Source: Pseudoflavonifractor gallinarum
Lineage (GTDB): Bacteria > Bacillota > Clostridia > Oscillospirales > Oscillospiraceae
Assembly: GCF_014982855.1 (NCBI RefSeq)
Contig: NZ_JADCKF010000005.1
Location: 62,001 to 126,000 of the forward strand
Length of the DNA: 64,000 bases
Direction of reading: 5' to 3'
Position 1 is the stretch's first letter. Every line of letters begins with the position of its first letter. A program made the position numbers and the translations under genes. The notes under the pieces are model-generated. The model saw only the letters and a program-made list of their open reading frames with translations, did no database searches and was not told the origin of the DNA. Of this stretch, positions 25,233 to 34,598 are shown one piece after another.

Positions 25233-27665
25233 TCAGAGTGTGTTTTCCGGCCGGGGCGCGGAGCAGTGGGCGGCGCTGCGGAAGAGGCGCAGGAGCCAGG
25301 GGCGGAAGCGCCGGCACAGAAAGGTGAGCCCCAGCAGGACCAGTGCGGTGGGCGGGGCCAGCAGGCCCAGGAGGTTCCAGCCGTCCCGGGTGAGGGGCGT
25401 GAGCTGGAACCAGGGGAAGAAGAGGAGGACGGCCCCTGCAAAGGCGGCCAGGATCAGGCCCAGTACCAGCCCCCGGTAGGGGGTGAAGGGCCGGCACAGG
25501 AGCACCAGGACCAGAAATCCGTTCAGACTGAGGAGCAGGGTGCAGACCGTGGAGATCTGCTCCATGGGCAGCGCCATGGCGCTGCCCGCCCAGACGCAGG
25601 CGAAGATGGCGCACACATCGGCCAGTCCGCCGGGCAGGGCGTTGACAAAGACGCTGCGCAAGAAGTGGCCCCGGATGCGCTCGTAGGAGGGCTCAAAGGT
25701 CAGCAGGAAGGAGGGCACACCGATGAGCAGGCCGCTCACCAGGCTGACCTGGGCCGGGCGGAGGGGATAGAGCAGCGGGAGAACCAGCAGGATAGCCGAG
25801 GCCAGGAAGGAGAAGATGTTCTTGACCAGAAAGAGGGAGGCCGAGCGGGCGATGTTGTTGATGACCCGGCGGCCCTCCCGCACCACCTGGGGCAGAGCGG
25901 AGAAGTTGGAGTCCAGCAGCACCAGATGGGAGACCTGCTGGGCCGCGTCGCTGCCCGCCGCCATGGCGATGCTGCAATCGGCGTCCTTGAGGGCCAGCAC
26001 ATCGTTGACCCCGTCCCCCAGCATGGCCACCGCGTGGCCCCGCCGCTGGAGGGCGTGGAGGAGCTGCTGCTTCTGCTGGGGGGTGACCCGGCCGAAGACG
26101 GTGTACTGCTCCGCCAGGAGTTCCAGATCGGCGTCGGGGGGCAGGGCGGAGAGGTCCAGCCAGCGCTCGGCGCCGCTTACTCCGGCCCGCTGGGCGATGT
26201 GGGCCACCGAGGCGGCGTGATCCCCCGAGATGACCTTGACGGTCACCCCCTGCTCCCGGAAATAGGCCAGGGTCTCGGAGGCGTCCGGGCGGAGCTGGTC
26301 GGAGAGGAAGAGGAAGGCCAGCGGCTCCGGTCGGGCGGTGAGCTTGTCCCCCGCCAGGACCTGGCGTCCCCGGGCCAGCAGGAGCACACGCTGCCCGGCG
26401 GCGGCCGCCTCCTCCAGACCGGGGGCGTACCGGGCCCAGTCGGGCCCCAGCAGGCCCTCCGGGGCGCCCAGCAGATAGCTCTCTTCCTCCGGGAGGACGA
26501 GGGCGCTCCACTTGCGCTCGGAGGAGAAGAAGACCTCCCGCACCGGGGACCAGGGGACCTCCGGCGGGGCAAAGCGGGCCTTGAGGGCCTGGGCCGTGGC
26601 GTTGTCACTGGCCGAAGCATGGACAAAGGCCCCCAGCAGTTCTTCAGCCCGGTGGGCCGGGATGGAGAGGGGGAGGAGCCGGGAGACCTCCATCTTCCCC
26701 TGGGTCAGGGTCCCCGTCTTATCCAGACAGAGAACGTCCACCCGGGCCAGATGCTCGATGCAGGAGAGCTCATGGACCAGGGTGCGGCGGCGGGCCAGAT
26801 TGGCCACGCTTACCGCCAGGGCCACGCTGACCAGGAGATAGAGCCCCTCGGGGATCATCCCCACCATGGCGGCCACCGTGGAGCTGACCGCGTAGGGGAG
26901 GGAGGTGTGGAGGAGCACATACTGCTTGTAGAAGAGCACGGTGCCCAGGGGGACGATGGCCACCCCGATGAAGCGGAGCAGCCGGTCCAGGGAGCGCATC
27001 ATTTCCGAGCGGCTGGTACGCCGGCCCTTGGCGGCCCGGGCGATCCCGGCGGCATAGGAGTCGCCGCCCACCTTCTCCAGACGGGCGGAACACCGGCCTG
27101 AGGCCAGAAAGCTGCCCGAGAGTAGGGGATCGCCCGGGCGCTTGAGAACGGGGTCGGACTCGCCGGTGAGGAGGGACTCGTTGACCTCGGCGCAGCCCTC
27201 CTTCAAAACGGCGTCGGCGCAGATCTGGTCTCCGGCGGAGAGCAGGATGATGTCGTCCAGCACCAGCTCCTCCGTGGGGAGGGTAAGGCGCTTTCCGTCC
27301 CGCACCACGGTGGCCGTGGGGGCGGAGAGCAGGGCGATGCGGTCCAGGGTGCGCTTGACCCGCAGCTCCTGCACGATGCCGATGAGGACGTTGCACACCA
27401 CAATGCCCAGAAAGAGCATGTCCCGGTAGGCCCCCACCGCGAAGAGGCACAGGGCCAGGGCCACAAAGAGCGCGTTGAAAAAGGTGCACAGGTTGTCCCG
27501 GATGATCTGGCTGACCGGCTTGGGCAGCTGATTGGGGTCCCGGTTGGACCATCCGGCGGCGGCGCGCACAGCGGCCTCCCGGGTGGTGAGGCCCTGGGCA
27601 GGGGCGGGGTCCAGCCGGGGGACCGGCGTGCGCTGAGGCGCTTTGGCGCGGGGCTTCATAGGCAT
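25233..27665 (-). CDS. HAD-IC family cation-translocating P-type ATPase
   Basis: 810 residues. N-terminal cation-ATPase segment (GLTTREAAVRAAAGWSN), actuator domain with LLTGESDPV, PEGL motif in transmembrane helix 4 (GMIPEGLYLLVSVALAVSV), phosphorylation motif DKTGTLTQGK near residue 312, and hinge motif MLGDGVNDVLALKDADCSIAMAAGSDAA. Six C-terminal helices follow. There is no CPC motif and no N-terminal heavy-metal domain, so it is not a P1B copper/zinc pump. It is closer to P2/P3-like ATPases of Firmicutes with unknown cation. AGAGGA precedes the ATG at 27665; upstream in-frame codons overlap the neighbouring terminator. Confidence 0.9.
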   Translation of the reverse strand: MPMKPRAKAPQRTPVPRLDPAPAQGLTTREAAVRAAAGWSNRDPNQLPKPVSQIIRDNLCTFFNALFVALALCLFAVGAYRDMLFLGIVVCNVLIGIVQELRVKRTLDRIALLSAPTATVVRDGKRLTLPTEELVLDDIILLSAGDQICADAVLKEGCAEVNESLLTGESDPVLKRPGDPLLSGSFLASGRCSARLEKVGGDSYAAGIARAAKGRRTSRSEMMRSLDRLLRFIGVAIVPLGTVLFYKQYVLLHTSLPYAVSSTVAAMVGMIPEGLYLLVSVALAVSVANLARRRTLVHELSCIEHLARVDVLCLDKTGTLTQGKMEVSRLLPLSIPAHRAEELLGAFVHASASDNATAQALKARFAPPEVPWSPVREVFFSSERKWSALVLPEEESYLLGAPEGLLGPDWARYAPGLEEAAAAGQRVLLLARGRQVLAGDKLTARPEPLAFLFLSDQLRPDASETLAYFREQGVTVKVISGDHAASVAHIAQRAGVSGAERWLDLSALPPDADLELLAEQYTVFGRVTPQQKQQLLHALQRRGHAVAMLGDGVNDVLALKDADCSIAMAAGSDAAQQVSHLVLLDSNFSALPQVVREGRRVINNIARSASLFLVKNIFSFLASAILLVLPLLYPLRPAQVSLVSGLLIGVPSFLLTFEPSYERIRGHFLRSVFVNALPGGLADVCAIFACVWAGSAMALPMEQISTVCTLLLSLNGFLVLVLLCRPFTPYRGLVLGLILAAFAGAVLLFFPWFQLTPLTRDGWNLLGLLAPPTALVLLGLTFLCRRFRPWLLRLFRSAAHCSAPRPENTL

Positions 27666-27785
27666 CGTCCTCTCATTGGGATCTTTTGCTAAGGAAAGTG
27701 TACCAGCTTTGTATGAAGAGTCAATGAGTCTTTTCTTACGATTTTTTAAAAAAGCGGGCAAAAACCGCAAAAGATGCAAAAAATC

Positions 27786-27809
27786 CCCCCTGCCCGTAGG
27801 CAGGGGGGA
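27786..27809 (-). terminator. terminator of the hydrogenase gene
   Basis: 10-bp stem CCCCCCTGCC / GGCAGGGGGG (loop CGTA), followed on the minus strand by ATTTTTT, 27 bases after the hydrogenase stop. Confidence 0.85.
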
Positions 27810-27835
27810 AAACATTTGCGGATGCGGAGGGGAAA

Positions 27836-29350
27836 TTACTCCTCCAGACGCTCCAGATCCTTCAGGTAGTCGGTCTCACAGCAGAACTGCTTTTCGGCCT
27901 TCTTGGCATACTTCTTCACGGCGGCGGCCGACTTGTCGATGGGCTGCATGGAGCCCGCACCCGCCACACAGCCGCCGGGGCAGGCCATGCCCTCCAGCAG
28001 GTAGCCGTTGTACTTACCGGCCTTGGCCATGACCATCATCTTGCGGCAGTCCTCCAGACCCTGGGCGCTGGCCACCTTGATCTCGCCGTGCTCGGGGTAC
28101 ATCTTCTTGATGCAGTTGACCACGGCCTGGGCCACGCCGCCGCTGACGGCAAAGTTACGGCCGTCGGCGCTGGACTCGGAGAGGAACTCCTCCTCCTCGA
28201 TGTTCTGGATGTCGATGTTCCGGGCGTTGAAGAGGCCCATCATCTCCTCAAAGGTGAGGACGAAATCGATGTCGCTGCGGATGCTCTTGCGCATGGCCTC
28301 CAGCTTCTTGGCGGCACAGGGACCGATGAAGGCCACCTGGGCGTTGGGGTGCTTCATCTTGATGAGGCGGCCGGTGAGCACCATGGGCGTGAGGGCCATG
28401 GAGACGCAGTGGGCAAGCTCCGGGAACTGCTTCTTGGCCATGACGGACCAGGCGGGGCAGCAGGAGGTGGCCATGAAGGGGAGATTCTCAGGCACGTTCT
28501 TGATGAAGTCCTCGGCCTCCTCGGCGGCGCACAGGTCGGCGCCCACGGCCACCTCGATGACGTCGGTAAAGCCCAGCTGCTTCATGGCGGCGCGGAGCTT
28601 CTCCGGGGTGACGTTGGGGCCGAACTGGTCCACGAAAGCGGGGGCCACGGCGGCATAGACATGGGAGCCGCCCTTCATAGCGGTGATGAGCTGGAAGATC
28701 TGGCTCTTGTCGGCGATGGCGCCGAAGGGGCAGTTGACCAGGCACATGCCGCAGGAGACGCACTTGTCATAGTCGATCTCGGCCCGGCCGTACTCGTCGG
28801 AGCCGATGGCCTTCACACCGCAGGCGGCGGCACAGGGGCGCTCCTGCTTGATGATGGCGTTGTAGGGGCAGGCGTCCACACAGCGGCCGCACTTGATGCA
28901 CTTGTCCTGGTCCACCACCGACTTGCCGCCCACGATGTGGATGGCGTCCTTGGGACAGACCAGAGTACAGGGGTGGGCCAGACAGCCCTGGCACCCCTCC
29001 GTGGAGATGACCTGCTTTTCCGGGCAGGCATGGCAGGCGAATTTGATGATGTTGATGAGGGGAGGCTCATAGTAGGTCTCGGGCCGGGTGCTGTCCTCAA
29101 TGCCCTTGGAGATGGGGGCCGACTCCGCCGCGGAGCGCACGGGCAGTCCCATGGCCAGACGCAGACGCTCGCCTACGATGGCGCGCTCCAGGAAGATGCT
29201 CTCCCGGTACTGGGCCTGCTCGCCGGGGAGGATCTCATAGGGAAGCTCCTCCAGCTTCCGGGCGTAGTCCCCGTCCTCGTAAGCCATACGGGCGATCTCG
29301 GTAAAAATACTGCGACGGATGTCGGTAATGGAGGTGTAAATTCCACGCAT
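27836..29350 (-). CDS. monomeric [FeFe] hydrogenase with ferredoxin domains
   Basis: 504 residues. N-terminal ~110-residue region, then Cys-rich cluster-binding segments: CHACPEKQVISTEGCQGC with HPCTLVCPKDAI, CIKCGRCVDACPYNAI and CVSCGMCLVNCPFGAI. The catalytic H-cluster domain has all three signatures: TSCCPAW (~295), GPCAAKKLE (~345) and EGMACPGGCVAGAG (~455). It reduces protons with ferredoxin or the reverse, in the cytoplasm. No HydB/HydC subunits are adjacent, which fits the single-subunit type common in Clostridia; the TSCCPAW/PCAAK variant suggests a group B-like enzyme, but I am unsure. The ATG at 29350 follows AAGGTGG by 11 bases. Confidence 0.92.
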   Translation of the reverse strand: MRGIYTSITDIRRSIFTEIARMAYEDGDYARKLEELPYEILPGEQAQYRESIFLERAIVGERLRLAMGLPVRSAAESAPISKGIEDSTRPETYYEPPLINIIKFACHACPEKQVISTEGCQGCLAHPCTLVCPKDAIHIVGGKSVVDQDKCIKCGRCVDACPYNAIIKQERPCAAACGVKAIGSDEYGRAEIDYDKCVSCGMCLVNCPFGAIADKSQIFQLITAMKGGSHVYAAVAPAFVDQFGPNVTPEKLRAAMKQLGFTDVIEVAVGADLCAAEEAEDFIKNVPENLPFMATSCCPAWSVMAKKQFPELAHCVSMALTPMVLTGRLIKMKHPNAQVAFIGPCAAKKLEAMRKSIRSDIDFVLTFEEMMGLFNARNIDIQNIEEEEFLSESSADGRNFAVSGGVAQAVVNCIKKMYPEHGEIKVASAQGLEDCRKMMVMAKAGKYNGYLLEGMACPGGCVAGAGSMQPIDKSAAAVKKYAKKAEKQFCCETDYLKDLERLEE

Positions 29351-29575
29351 ATCCAAAAAGTCCACCTTTCACTGCTTGCCTTGCAGCTGTCTCAATTCAA
29401 GTTCAGTTTTAAGTATAGCCGGAAACCAGTGGATTGGCAACGGAGACTGAGCAGTTTTGCAAAAATTTACAACATATAAACAAGAAAAAAGAAAAATAGA
29501 TGGCAAAAAAGACGGAAATGAGAAGAATCTAAGGGGAAAAGATGTGACGGGAATGAACGGGTCGGTTCAAACAAA

Positions 29576-31150
29576 CTAACCGGTCAGGGAAAAGGACACC
29601 CGGCGGTCGGGATCGGTCATGCGGACCACCAGCGCAGCGGTCTCGGCCCGGGTGATGACGCTGTTGGGGCGGAAGGAGCCGCTGGCATCCGACCCGGCAA
29701 AAATACCGGCCCGGTAGAGCTGATAGACGGCGGGGCCGTGGAGGTCGCTCTCAGCCAGATCGGGAATGCGCTCCACCGTGTTGATGGGGGGCAGGGCACT
29801 CCCCGGCAGAGAGCGGGCCAGGAAGGTGGCAAATTCCGCCCGGGTGAGGGGGGCGCTCAGCTCCGCGGCGGAGAGATCCTGGGTCAGGATGCCCTGGGTA
29901 CGGGCATAGTCCACATAGGGCTGATACCAGGGAGAGCCTGGGGAGATGGTCTCCCGGCCGTTGTGATGGCGGTCGTGGATGCGGCTGGCCAGGGCGATGC
30001 CCTCGGCCCGGGTGAGGGTGCGCAGGGGGGAGAAGGAGGTGCCGCCCGTCCCCTTCATGAGTCCGGCCTCATAGGCCGCGCATACGTCCTCATAGTACCA
30101 GCTGCCCGGCACCAGGTCGGTGAAGGGGTGGGAGGCATCCTCCCGCAGGGTGCGGGTAATGGCGGCGAGGAGGCTCTTGGCGGGGGCGGAGGTGTCCTGG
30201 GTGATCTCCCAGATCATGACACCCCCCAGCTCATCCCGGGCATACCGGGTCTTGGCCTGGATGGTGGACAGGCCGTTGTACCAGACCGTGCGGCCCTGGT
30301 AGGTCACCGAGTCGCTCAGGTGGGCGTTGGGGACGGCGGAGAGGATGTCCCGGTAGGCCGTCCCGCCGGGGCGGGCATAGAAGGGGAGGCCCAGGACCAC
30401 CTTTTCGGCGGGCACCCCCCGGGTCTTGTGCCAGTAGTCCCCGGAATAGCGGGCGAACTGGTAGGTGGAGTGGCGGGCGCCCTCGTCCCCGTCATAGGCC
30501 ATGACATTGATCCAGTCCACGGCCTGGAGGACCGCGTCGGTGTGGGCGGCCGAGTCGGAGTAGACCGCGCCCTCCGGAGACACCCCGCAGAGCACGGCGC
30601 TGGTGAGGAGCTTCCCCTTGGCGTGGAGGCGCTGGGCCAAGTCCAGCATGAGGGCCTCGTACTGCCGGTATGTACCGTCCTTAAGGCGGGGGTGCTCCCA
30701 GTCCATGTCCACGCCGTCAAAGCCGTACTGATCGCACATGGCGATGATGGCATCGGCAAAGGCCTTCCGCTTGGCCTCGGTGGCGGTGGCGGCGGCAAAA
30801 GTGGGCTCCAGGACCACGCCGTTGTAGCTCCAGCCGCCCACGGCCAGGAGGACCTTGACCCCCTTCTGGTGGGCGGTCTGGATGAGCTGCCGGGCCGCCT
30901 GGGCGTTTTCCAGGGGGCGCAGACCGCCCTCCGCGGTGGGGATGGCAAAGGCGTAGTTGAGATGGGTCACCTGGTCATAGGGGATCTGGGAGAAATAGCC
31001 GCTGCGCCAATAGGGGACATAGCCCACCACTTTTTTCTGGGAAGAGGTGCCGCCGGCGGCCTCCAGCCCGGGGGAGACCAGGGAGAACGCGGTGAACAAG
31101 GCGAGCAGCAGCGCCAGAAAGGAGAGGGCGCATGTTGTTCGTCGGTGCAT
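29576..31150 (-). CDS. secreted GH18 glycosidase with three C-terminal SLH domains
   Basis: 524 residues. A Sec signal peptide (MHRRTTCALSFLALLLALFT) is followed by a GH18 barrel at ~38-340: VVGYVPYWRSG, VKVLLAVGGWS, the catalytic DGVDMDWEHP (DxxDxDxE complete, ~143-150), INVMAYDGDEG and GGVMIWEITQD. Three SLH domains follow from ~345 (FTDLVPGSWYYEDVCAAYEAGLMKGT, then two more), which anchor the protein to the wall. It probably cleaves chitin or N-acetylglucosamine-containing wall/spore polymers. GGCAGGA precedes the ATG at 31150. It is transcribed alone. Confidence 0.92.
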   Translation of the reverse strand: MHRRTTCALSFLALLLALFTAFSLVSPGLEAAGGTSSQKKVVGYVPYWRSGYFSQIPYDQVTHLNYAFAIPTAEGGLRPLENAQAARQLIQTAHQKGVKVLLAVGGWSYNGVVLEPTFAAATATEAKRKAFADAIIAMCDQYGFDGVDMDWEHPRLKDGTYRQYEALMLDLAQRLHAKGKLLTSAVLCGVSPEGAVYSDSAAHTDAVLQAVDWINVMAYDGDEGARHSTYQFARYSGDYWHKTRGVPAEKVVLGLPFYARPGGTAYRDILSAVPNAHLSDSVTYQGRTVWYNGLSTIQAKTRYARDELGGVMIWEITQDTSAPAKSLLAAITRTLREDASHPFTDLVPGSWYYEDVCAAYEAGLMKGTGGTSFSPLRTLTRAEGIALASRIHDRHHNGRETISPGSPWYQPYVDYARTQGILTQDLSAAELSAPLTRAEFATFLARSLPGSALPPINTVERIPDLAESDLHGPAVYQLYRAGIFAGSDASGSFRPNSVITRAETAALVVRMTDPDRRVSFSLTG

Positions 31151-31248
31151 GATAAAATTCCTGCCTTTCTCAAGATTGCGTGTGGAAGATACCACAGAGA
31201 GCATGATACCATGGAGAACAGGGGCAATGCATTAGGAGAGTATAGGAA

Positions 31249-31291
31249 AAAAGGGTCCGCCGGGGACAGTGATCTGTCCCGGCGGACCCTT
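31249..31291 (-). terminator. terminator after nrdG
   Basis: Long near-perfect stem (AAGGGTCCGCCGGG...CCCGGCGGACCCTT plus ACAG/CTGT, loop TGAT), followed on the minus strand by TTTTTTCC. Confidence 0.88.
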
Positions 31292-31307
31292 TGCAGAGGT
31301 TGAACAT

Positions 31308-31835
31308 TCAGTTGTCGTCGCTCCACAGGACCACGGTCCCGGCTGCGCGGGAGCGATTGAGATCGATGAGACGCTGGTTGGAGGAGCCGCGGAAACGCAG
31401 GGTAATGTCCTTCTTCTCCTCCACAAATTCCCCGTCCACCAGTACGTCGATGAGAGAGAGCATCTCGTCGGTGACCTCGCACCGGGCCCGGCTCTCGCCC
31501 AAAAGCTCGGTATCATAGACGTATCCGGAGAAGGCCCAGATATCCTTGTCCGGGAAGCGCGCCTTGACCCGGCGCAGGAAGGGGAGGAGGGCACGCTGAT
31601 TGTCCGGCTCAAAGGGCTCTCCGCCCAGGAGGGTGAGTCCGTTCATATAGGAAGGGGAGAGGTCCTCCAGAATGGCGTCCTCCACCGCGGGGGTGAAGGG
31701 CTGGCCGTAGTGGAAGTCCTGGGCCTCCTCATTGAAGCAGCCCTTGCAGTGGTGGGTACAGCCGGAGACAAAGAGGGAGACCCGCACGCCGATGCCGTTG
31801 GCGATGTCCCGCCGTTTGATAGCGGCGTAGTTCAT
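31308..31835 (-). CDS. nrdG: anaerobic ribonucleoside-triphosphate reductase activating protein
   Basis: 175 residues. Radical-SAM enzyme that installs the glycyl radical on NrdD. The [4Fe-4S] motif is CTHHCKGC, preceded by RVSLFVSGC; GGEPF (SAM binding) and the C-terminal EFVEEKKDITLRFRGSSNQRLID are typical of NrdG. The start MNYAAIKRRDIANG is chosen because it begins the family-conserved N-terminus and AAAGGAC lies before it. It lies 23 bases after the nrdD stop, so the two form an operon controlled by the NrdR-type promoter. Confidence 0.95.
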   Translation of the reverse strand: MNYAAIKRRDIANGIGVRVSLFVSGCTHHCKGCFNEEAQDFHYGQPFTPAVEDAILEDLSPSYMNGLTLLGGEPFEPDNQRALLPFLRRVKARFPDKDIWAFSGYVYDTELLGESRARCEVTDEMLSLIDVLVDGEFVEEKKDITLRFRGSSNQRLIDLNRSRAAGTVVLWSDDN

Positions 31836-31858
31836 AGCGATCCGTCCTTTCCGGTGCC

Positions 31859-34039
31859 TTACAGGTGGAGCACCCGCTCCTTGATCTCCTGGGTGCGGCC
31901 CTGATTCCAGTACTGAGTGCCGATGTAGCCGCAGGTGCGGCGGGCCACGTTCATCTTGTCCTGGTTGCGGTTGTGGCAGTGGGGGCACTCCCAGACCAGC
32001 TTGCCGTCCTCGTCGGTGACGATGCTGATCTCGCCGTCATAGCCGCAGACCTGGCAGTAGTCGCTCTTGGTGTTGAGCTCGGCATACATGATGTTGTCGT
32101 AGATGAACTGCATGAGCTGGAGCACGGCCTCCAGGTTGTTCTGCATGTTGGGCACTTCCACATAGCTGATGGCGCCGCCGGGGGAGAGGGTCTGGAACTG
32201 GGCCTCAAAGGAGAGCTTCTGGAAGGCGTCGATCTCCTCCGTGACGTGGACATGGTAGCTGTTGGTGATATAGGCCTTGTCGGTCACGCCGGGGATGATG
32301 CCGAAGCGCTTCTGGAGGCACTTGGCAAAGCGGTAGGTGGTGGACTCCATGGGGGTGCCATAGAGGGAGAAGTCTATATGCTCCTTGGCCTTCCAGCGGG
32401 CGGTGGCCTGGTTCATGTGCTCCATGACCGCCAGAGCGAAGGGGGTGGCCTCGGGATCGGTGTGGGACTTGCCGGTCATGTACTTGACGCACTCGTAGAG
32501 GCCGGCGTAGCCCAGAGAGATGGTGGAGTAGCCGTTGTAGAGGAGCTTGTCGATGGGCTCGCCCTTCTGCAGGCGGGCGATGGCGCCGTACTGCCACAGG
32601 ATGGGGGCGGCGTCCGAGAGGGTGCCCTTGAGGCGGTTGTGGCGGCACATGAGGGCCCGGTAGCACAGGTCCAGGCGCTCGTCAAAGACCTTCCAGAAGG
32701 CGTCCATGTCCCCGCCGGAGGAGAGGGCCACGTCCACCAGGTTGATGGTGACCACGCCCTGGTTGAAGCGGCCGTAGTACTTGGGCTTGCCGGTCTCGGG
32801 GTCCACATAGGGGGTGAGGAAGGAGCGGCAGCCCATGCAGGTGTAGCAGTGGCCCTCGCCGTTCTGGTCCACCTTGTTCTGGAGCATGATCTTTTCCGAG
32901 ATATAGTCGGGCACCAGGCGCTTGGCGGTGCACTTGGCGGCCAGCTTGGTCAGGTAGTAGTAGGGGGTGCCGGGACGGACGTTGTCCTCCTCCAGCACAT
33001 AGATGAGCTTGGGGAAGGCGGGGGTGACCCAGACGCCCACCTCGTTCTTCACGCCCTGGTAGCGCTGATTGAGGGTCTCCTCGATGATGAGGGCCAGGTC
33101 CTTTTTCTCCTGCTCGTTCTTGGCCTCGCCCAGGTACATGAACACGGTGATGAAGGGGGCCTGTCCATTGGTGGTCATCAGGGTGACCACCTGGTACTGG
33201 ATGGTCTGCACACCCCGGCGGATCTCTTCCCGCAGGCGCTTCTCCACGATCTTGTGGACCACGTCGGGTTCGGTGGAGCCACCGCAGATGGCCAGATCGG
33301 CCAGCACTTCGGCCAGGATCTTCTTGCGGGAGACATCCACGAAGGGGGCCAGGTGGGCCAGGGAGATGGACTGTCCGCCGTACTGGTTGGAGGCCACCTG
33401 GGCGATGATCTGGGTGGCGATGTTGCAGGCGGTGGAGAAGCTGTGGGGCTTTTCGATCATGGTGCCGGTGATGACGGTGCCGTTCTGGAGCATGTCCTCC
33501 AGGTTGACCAGATCGCAGTTGTGCATGTGCTGGGCGTAGTAGTCCATGTCGTGGAAGTGGATGATGCCGGCCTCATGGGCCTCCACGATCTCCCGGGGGA
33601 GGAGGTGGCGCTTGGTGATATCCTTGGATACCTCGCCGGCCATGTAGTCCCGCTGGACCGAGTTGACGGTGGGGTTCTTGTTGGAGTTCTCCTGCTTGGC
33701 CTCCTCGTTGTTGCACTCGATGAGGGAGAGGATCTGATCGTCGGTGGTGTTTGCCGACCGGCGGAGGTTGTGGTCATAGCGGTAACGGATGTAGTGCTTG
33801 GCCGTCTCGTAAGCGCCGTCCTTCATGAGCTCGGTCTCCACCATCTCCTGGACCTCTTCCACAGAGGGAGCTCGGCCCATCCGGAGGCAGTCGGCCTCGA
33901 TTTTTTGCGCAATGGCCTCGATCTGCTCCTCGGTGAGTTCCGGAATGGTAGAGGCGGCCCGGCTGGCCTTGGTGACAGCGGCGACGATTTTCTCCCGGTC
34001 AAACAGGGCCTCGGCGCCGCTTCGCTTCATGATCTTCAT
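31859..34039 (-). CDS. nrdD: anaerobic (class III) ribonucleoside-triphosphate reductase
   Basis: 726 residues. Makes dNTPs without oxygen by glycyl-radical chemistry. An N-terminal ATP-cone (MKRSGAEALFDREKIVAAVTKAS ... RYRYDHNLRRSA, ~1-90) is the allosteric domain. The body contains HFHDMDYYAQHMHNCDLVNLEDML, and the C-terminus has the zinc site CQVCGY...CPHCHNRN and the glycyl-radical loop RRTCGYIGTQYWNQGR (~700). The ATG at 34039 has GAGGAG 11 bases ahead. First gene of nrdDG, with a NrdR box over its -10. Confidence 0.96.
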   Translation of the reverse strand: MKIMKRSGAEALFDREKIVAAVTKASRAASTIPELTEEQIEAIAQKIEADCLRMGRAPSVEEVQEMVETELMKDGAYETAKHYIRYRYDHNLRRSANTTDDQILSLIECNNEEAKQENSNKNPTVNSVQRDYMAGEVSKDITKRHLLPREIVEAHEAGIIHFHDMDYYAQHMHNCDLVNLEDMLQNGTVITGTMIEKPHSFSTACNIATQIIAQVASNQYGGQSISLAHLAPFVDVSRKKILAEVLADLAICGGSTEPDVVHKIVEKRLREEIRRGVQTIQYQVVTLMTTNGQAPFITVFMYLGEAKNEQEKKDLALIIEETLNQRYQGVKNEVGVWVTPAFPKLIYVLEEDNVRPGTPYYYLTKLAAKCTAKRLVPDYISEKIMLQNKVDQNGEGHCYTCMGCRSFLTPYVDPETGKPKYYGRFNQGVVTINLVDVALSSGGDMDAFWKVFDERLDLCYRALMCRHNRLKGTLSDAAPILWQYGAIARLQKGEPIDKLLYNGYSTISLGYAGLYECVKYMTGKSHTDPEATPFALAVMEHMNQATARWKAKEHIDFSLYGTPMESTTYRFAKCLQKRFGIIPGVTDKAYITNSYHVHVTEEIDAFQKLSFEAQFQTLSPGGAISYVEVPNMQNNLEAVLQLMQFIYDNIMYAELNTKSDYCQVCGYDGEISIVTDEDGKLVWECPHCHNRNQDKMNVARRTCGYIGTQYWNQGRTQEIKERVLHL

Positions 34040-34173
34040 ATTTGCGCTCGCTCCTCTTACGTATCTATTTGGACCGCCCGCCGCCTCAGCGGCGGACATA
34101 GCGGCCCATGAAAAGAGGCAATCTCCCACACACAAGATCTTGGGGGGAGAATGCCCTCGAACTGGAAAACTGT

Positions 34174-34206
34174 GTACATTATATAGTGCCTGTTTTGAAA
34201 AAGCAA
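34174..34206 (-). promoter_or_regulatory. nrdD promoter with overlapping NrdR-like box
   Basis: Minus strand: TTGCTT (34206-34201), 17-base spacer, consensus TATAAT (34183-34178), about 135 bases before nrdD. The palindrome GTACATTATATAGTGC (34174-34189) covers the -10 and matches the NrdR box ACACWATATATWGTGT at 12 of 16 positions. A second similar palindrome, ACCATATATAATGTGT, lies at 34426-34441 (13 of 16), too far away to be its usual 30-bp partner. Confidence 0.65.
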
Positions 34207-34483
34207 CCCATATTTAGCGTTGGGAAAGAATCGAGGGGCGAGGCGCAGTCAATTTGCATGAAGGGGAGAAAACCCATGCCGCAGGAAGGGGTTGCGGTCT
34301 TATGACCGGGGAAATGACCCGCCGGTGGACCGGAAAAGAGATAGGCCCATGGATGGAAAAACAGCAAATCGACGGAAGTGAAAAAGAGGGTTGACACACG
34401 CCCCAAAACAGGGGGAGTAGACATAACCATATATAATGTGTCAAGTACCCCCAAAAATTTTATGAGAAAGGGAAAAAGAGCGG

Positions 34484-34512
34484 TTGACGCGGCGGGGCGA
34501 GAATGTTACTAT
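34484..34512 (+). promoter_or_regulatory. ilvD promoter
   Basis: TTGACG at 34484-34489, 17-base spacer, TACTAT at 34507-34512, 87 bases before the ilvD ATG. The rest of the 34040-34598 gap shows no supported gene, T-box or other leader. Confidence 0.6.
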
Positions 34513-34598
34513 ATCAAATGTCAAATTCGCATATATAAAAACGATTCGTATATCGGAATTTTGTGAGAGATAAACGGATGCAGAGAGGAGAATGTATA

